Translations under genes and position numbers: made by a program
Assembly (NCBI RefSeq): GCF_943373825.1
Contig: NZ_CALSBP010000001.1
Coordinates: 1,240,001-1,304,000, forward strand
Origin: Aquimarina spinulae
GTDB taxonomy: Bacteria; Bacteroidota; Bacteroidia; Flavobacteriales; Flavobacteriaceae
Direction of reading: 5' to 3'
Length of the DNA: 64,000 nucleotides
Shown: piece after piece, positions 62,984 through 64,000 of the stretch
Numbering within the stretch: the first letter of the stretch is position 1
Layout of the letters: each line of letters opens with the position of its first letter
Notes under the pieces: model-generated
What the model was told of the DNA's origin: nothing
What the model saw: only the letters and a program-made list of their open reading frames with translations
Database searches by the model: none

Positions 62984-64000
62984 ATGGCATATCATTTTGA
63001 AACAGATGTACTTATTGTAGGAGGAGGCCCGGCAGGGGCTTCCACCGCATTAAGTTTATTAAAATATTCAGATCTTAAGGTAATGATCGTTGAACAAAGT
63101 GATTTAGATACCTTAAGGGTAGGGGAACAGGTAAGCCCGGCAATATTTGACTTACTTGCTTATGTGGATATCCATCGAACAGATTTTGAAACAAACAGCT
63201 TTATATATGGTTATAACCACGTAGCTGCCTGGGGTAGTGCTAATCTGTCCTCGAGACATTCCATTTCAAGCACAGTAGAGGATAGTATACAACTGGATCG
63301 GAAAGCTTTTGATTTATTATTATTAGAACGAGCTGGTCAAAGAGGAGCAAGCATTTTACCCAGAACCAGATGTATTGATTTTAAGCAAACCAAAGAAGGA
63401 GACTGGACGATTGAACTTAAGCATAAAACCAAAGGTGATATTTTGGTGAAGGCAAACTTTTTGGTTGATGCTACAGGACGGCAAAATGCAGTGTCCAGAA
63501 ATTTGGGATTAAAACCGCTAAAAAGTGATGAATTAGTAGCAATAGGGGCTTTTGTAACTTTTGAAAAAGGAAAAACACCTGCACAAGAAGTGTTATTAGA
63601 AACAGTAGAAGAAGGTTGGTGGTACTGTGCTACCTTACCCAATGACAAAATAGGGCTAACACTATTTACAGATGCAGGAATTGCAAAGGAAAAGCAACTT
63701 CAGAAAACACATCAATTTAATCAATTACTTTTAAATACTAGATATATCAAAAATAAAGTAAAACAGGGGGCGGCATATCAATCGCCCTGGGTACGGAATG
63801 CTTTTTCAAAACTGGTAGATATTACTCCTGTAAAAAATTATATCGCTGTTGGTGATGCCATAGCGTCTTTTGACCCCATTTCTTCTATGGGAATTGGATT
63901 TGCCCTTAGTTCAGCTTGTCACGCTTCCAAAACGATCATTGATTTTGAAAATAGCAAGGACAATACATATAGGTTAGATTATCAACACAATATCGATGCT
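62984..64000 (+). CDS. LodB/GoxB-like FAD-dependent maturation enzyme (cut by right edge)
   Basis: ATG at 62984, open to the window edge, 339 codons seen. The N-terminal FAD motif is DVLIVGGGPAGASTA (8-22), followed by RVGEQVSPA near 45 as in the tryptophan-halogenase/LodB group. Later come a VDATGRQNAVSR segment and the second FAD motif VGDAIASFDPISSMGIGFAL near 310. LodB-type flavoproteins are needed to build the quinone cofactor of LodA. The gene is 4 nt from the oxidase stop, so the two are co-translated. Confidence 0.88.
   Translation, partial: MAYHFETDVLIVGGGPAGASTALSLLKYSDLKVMIVEQSDLDTLRVGEQVSPAIFDLLAYVDIHRTDFETNSFIYGYNHVAAWGSANLSSRHSISSTVEDSIQLDRKAFDLLLLERAGQRGASILPRTRCIDFKQTKEGDWTIELKHKTKGDILVKANFLVDATGRQNAVSRNLGLKPLKSDELVAIGAFVTFEKGKTPAQEVLLETVEEGWWYCATLPNDKIGLTLFTDAGIAKEKQLQKTHQFNQLLLNTRYIKNKVKQGAAYQSPWVRNAFSKLVDITPVKNYIAVGDAIASFDPISSMGIGFALSSACHASKTIIDFENSKDNTYRLDYQHNIDA

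Overview
The window looks like chromosomal DNA of a marine member of the Flavobacteriaceae (Bacteroidota), possibly Aquimarina-like; the genus is a guess. The reasons are the AT-rich base composition, promoters of the TTG-N18-20-TAnnTTTG type with almost no Shine-Dalgarno sequences, a fused SecDF, many short lipoboxes ending SC or AC, and families typical of the phylum (DUF2911, DUF5916, DUF885, LytS/LytTR pairs, membrane-bound AraC regulators, CreD). I see no rRNA, tRNA, CRISPR array, insertion sequence or prophage.

Layout. 1-4085: an alpha/beta hydrolase cut by the left edge, overlapping a cupin gene; a lipoprotein; a HerA/YjgR-type ATPase; an exported RidA-like lipoprotein; queE. 4086-6052: about 2 kb with no ordinary gene, holding four separate 32-codon ORFs of one peptide family, each with its own promoter. 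This is the most unusual part of the window. 6053-18275: DUF2911 protein, asnB, an astacin-type lipoprotein protease, gyrB, a probable outer-membrane protein, mdh, a small anchored protein and secDF. 18391-23186: a DUF192 lipoprotein, then a leftward run of membrane-protein genes (CreD, DUF1361, two tandem small paralogues, a Coq4-like protein, a six-helix protein) with a winged-helix regulator. Two identical palindromes (TACTTTG-N5-CAAAGTA) lie in front of two of these genes. 23361-26668: a peroxide-defence unit in which oxyR is divergent from an exported catalase gene followed by an exported ankyrin protein gene, with a long palindrome between oxyR and the catalase gene.

26685-37186: DUF1801 protein, kdsA, a beta-barrel protein, typA, a CsaA-like tRNA-binding protein, ftsE, and a TPR plus plugless beta-barrel gene pair. 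A 21-bp inverted repeat lies between kdsA and its divergent neighbour. 37369-43264: an M23 peptidase and a small membrane protein that share a C-terminal tail, a DUF885 lipoprotein, an NTF2-like lipoprotein and an EreA/ChaN-like exported protein. 43497-52309: two LytS/LytTR two-component systems, one with a membrane AraC regulator, flanking a leftward DUF5916, ankyrin and SMP-30-like operon. 52327-56532: a tight leftward five-gene cluster (methyltransferase, metallopeptidase-NTF2 fusion, DUF6503-like lipoprotein, DoxX, cysE). 56836-60486: an exported amidohydrolase, an ECF sigma factor divergent from a DoxX-like gene, and an exported metzincin-like protease. 60931-64000: a LodA/GoxA-like oxidase and the start of its LodB-like flavoprotein partner, cut by the right edge.

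Themes. Many products are exported lipoproteins or envelope proteins. Peroxide appears on both sides: the catalase unit removes it, and the LodA-like enzyme would make it if it is active. Most convergent gene ends are marked by strong hairpin terminators.
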